From Arthrobacter sp. 260 (GTDB taxonomy: Bacteria; Actinomycetota; Actinomycetes; Actinomycetales; Micrococcaceae): a DNA stretch of 64,000 nucleotides. The notes beneath the pieces were generated by a model. The model was given only the letters and a program-made list of their open reading frames with translations, was not told the DNA's origin and did no database searches. The translations under genes were made by a program, and so were the position numbers. The DNA is taken from NCBI RefSeq assembly GCF_013116745.1, contig NZ_JABFOE010000003.1, positions 124,001-188,000 on the forward strand, in the 5' to 3' direction. Shown here one piece after another: positions 63,523-64,000 of this stretch (the stretch's first letter is position 1; every line of letters begins with the position of its first letter).

Positions 63523-64000
63523 ATGACATACGGAATCCCGGCGGATCAGCCGCAACAGGAAGTCCCCGTGTGCCCCCGACACGCAGACCGCGTCAGCTAC
63601 GTCCGCTGCCAGCGGTGTGGCAGGCCAGCGTGTCCGGAGTGCCAGCGGCCGGCTGCCGTCGGGATTCAGTGTGTCGATTGCGTGAAGGAAAGCGCACGCA
63701 ACGCCCCCACTCCACGAACTATCTTCGGCGGGGTGGCCCGGCAGGGGAAACCCATCCTCACCTTCTCCATCATTGGCACCTGCGCGGTGTTATTCCTGCT
63801 GCAGAATCTCATCCCCGGATTGACCGGGGCACTGGCTTACGCGCCCGCCTATACCTCTGAGTTCATTCCCCCCGAGCCCTGGCGGATGCTGACGGCCGCA
63901 TTCCTTCACTCCACCGGTTTCCTGCTGCACATAGCCTTCAACATGTACGCACTGTGGATTATGGGCCAGGCTCTCGAGCCCCTGTTGGGTCGTGGCCGGT
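63523..64000 (+). CDS. Rhomboid-family intramembrane serine protease, 3' part outside window
   Basis: About 159 codons are present. The N-terminus is a small zinc-binding finger (CPRHADRVSYVRCQRCGRPA then CPECQRPAAVGIQCVDC), which many actinobacterial rhomboids have. The first membrane span is LTFSIIGTCAVLFLLQNLIP. The rhomboid block PWRMLTAAFLHSTGF, then LLHIAFNMYALWIMG, gives the conserved His and Asn before the catalytic GxSG (beyond the edge). Starts 7 nt after ppiA. Confidence 0.92.
   Translation, partial: MTYGIPADQPQQEVPVCPRHADRVSYVRCQRCGRPACPECQRPAAVGIQCVDCVKESARNAPTPRTIFGGVARQGKPILTFSIIGTCAVLFLLQNLIPGLTGALAYAPAYTSEFIPPEPWRMLTAAFLHSTGFLLHIAFNMYALWIMGQALEPLLGRGR

Overview
The window is a high-GC actinobacterial chromosome segment, most likely from the Micrococcaceae (Arthrobacter or a close relative). 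The gene order cca - NUDIX - murJ - pseudokinase - trxB - trxA - parB - parA - rsmG - jag - yidC - yidD - rnpA - rpmH - dnaA - dnaN - gnd - recF - dciA - gyrB - gyrA - DUF3566 - tRNA-Ile - DLW-39 - tRNA-Ala is the classic actinobacterial origin region. Mycothiol genes (ino1, mshA), GTG starts, many 4-bp ATGA gene overlaps and GC-rich codons agree. No insertion sequence, prophage, CRISPR array or rRNA operon was seen.

1-3.7 kb: a minus-strand catabolic operon (GntP-type permease, CaiB-type CoA-transferase, HMG-CoA-lyase-type aldolase) behind a promoter that carries an inverted repeat. 3.7-5.6 kb: a P-loop kinase-like gene, a perfect 42-bp palindrome and an RtcB RNA ligase. 5.6-12.3 kb: a glycoside-use locus (GH1 beta-glucosidase, ABC permeases and binding lipoprotein, TetR regulator, secreted glycoamylase-fold hydrolase). 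The same palindromic operator lies in front of both arms. 12.3-20.5 kb: a six-gene glycine/serine/one-carbon operon (gcvP, gcvT, gcvH, glyA, sdaA, an MTHFR-like gene) behind a tandem glycine riboswitch. 20.7-25 kb: a CsbD-like stress protein, then a CrtI-like oxidoreductase, a FemAB-type aminoacyltransferase and a GT87-like membrane glycosyltransferase.

25-31 kb is a mycothiol-related block: ino1 makes inositol phosphate, mshA glycosylates it, and a predicted phosphatase follows mshA. fhs lies between them. ino1, mshA and trxBA each have a sequence matching the thiol-stress sigma factor promoter (GGAAT-N18-GTT, the SigR/SigH type), so they look like one regulon. Upstream of mshA is a set of short open frames with strong ribosome-binding sites.

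31-40.5 kb: a DUF418 membrane protein, a histidine phosphatase, cca, NUDIX, murJ, a membrane protein with a degenerate kinase N-lobe and a discoidin-like tail, and trxBA. 40.5-44.6 kb: the centromere, with eight parS sites in a 1.5-kb gene-free stretch and one each inside parB and parA. 44.7-60 kb: the ribosome/membrane-insertion genes, dnaA, oriC, the replication genes, both gyrase subunits and two tRNAs. gnd in this block appears to have lost about 19 nt near its 3' end. 60-64 kb: an EamA transporter, a GT2 glycosyltransferase, a protein built of 11-residue proline-punctuated repeats, a cyclophilin and the start of a rhomboid protease.
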